Both the position numbers and the translations under genes were made by a program. From Methanomicrobiales archaeon (GTDB lineage Archaea; Halobacteriota; Methanomicrobia; Methanomicrobiales; Methanoculleaceae), in contig JAGVUK010000258.1 in assembly GCA_019136335.1 (NCBI GenBank), positions 1 to 5,042 of the forward strand: a stretch of 5,042 nt of DNA. The letters run 5' to 3'. A model generated the notes under the pieces. It ran no database searches and was not told where the DNA came from. It worked only from the letters and a program-made list of their open reading frames with translations. Below are positions 5,014-5,042 of this stretch, piece by piece. The first letter of the stretch is position 1; each line of letters begins with the position of its first letter.

Positions 5014-5042
5014 CCCCCGCCCCCCCCTCGGGGGGCGAGGAC
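5014..5042. repeat. GC-rich dispersed repeat, copy B, at the window edge
   Basis: This copy (C5, G, C8, TC, G6, CGAGGAC) resembles 4737-4763 and again folds as a C-run/G-run hairpin. It is cut by the right edge, so its true length is unknown. Confidence 0.4.

Overview
The window looks like a piece of a GC-rich methanogenic archaeon, most probably Methanomicrobiales and Methanoculleus-like. This is inferred from three things: an F420-type formate dehydrogenase pair (FdhA plus FrhB/FdhB-family FdhB), a divergent FmdE-family gene of the kind found in methanogens, and GC-rich codon use with an AT-rich promoter gap. No search could be run, so the genus is a judgement.

Layout. Positions 1-306 (minus strand) hold the N-terminal part of an FmdE-family protein that runs off the left edge. 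Positions 307-565 are an AT-rich divergent promoter region with an 18-bp perfect palindrome (363-380), an interrupted inverted repeat (382-403), a TATA-like box (531-544) and a Shine-Dalgarno site for fdhA. Positions 566-2635 encode FdhA (689 aa), the catalytic molybdopterin/[4Fe-4S] subunit, with cysteine rather than selenocysteine as metal ligand. One base later, 2637-3875 encodes FdhB (412 aa), the flavin/Fe-S subunit that passes electrons to coenzyme F420. Positions 3876-5042 are about 1.17 kb in which I see no credible gene. This stretch contains strong hairpins just after fdhB (3900-3938 and 4067-4125), a larger nested inverted-repeat structure (4455-4562), several short-loop G-quadruplex motifs on both strands, a perfect 10-bp G/C hairpin, and GC-rich direct and dispersed repeats up to the right edge.

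How it works together. FdhA oxidises formate to CO2. Electrons pass through its [4Fe-4S] cluster to the clusters and flavin of FdhB, where F420 is reduced. In related methanogens FdhAB can also feed electrons to heterodisulfide reductase. The one-base gap implies co-transcription and translational coupling. No formate transporter (fdhC), cofactor maturation gene or regulator lies inside the window. The FmdE-family neighbour is suggestive for C1 or molybdopterin metabolism, but its role is unknown.

The genes themselves are ordinary. The least explained parts are the structured, gene-free 3' flank and the unclear 5' end of the FmdE-like gene. I found no evidence of a new defence or mobile system.
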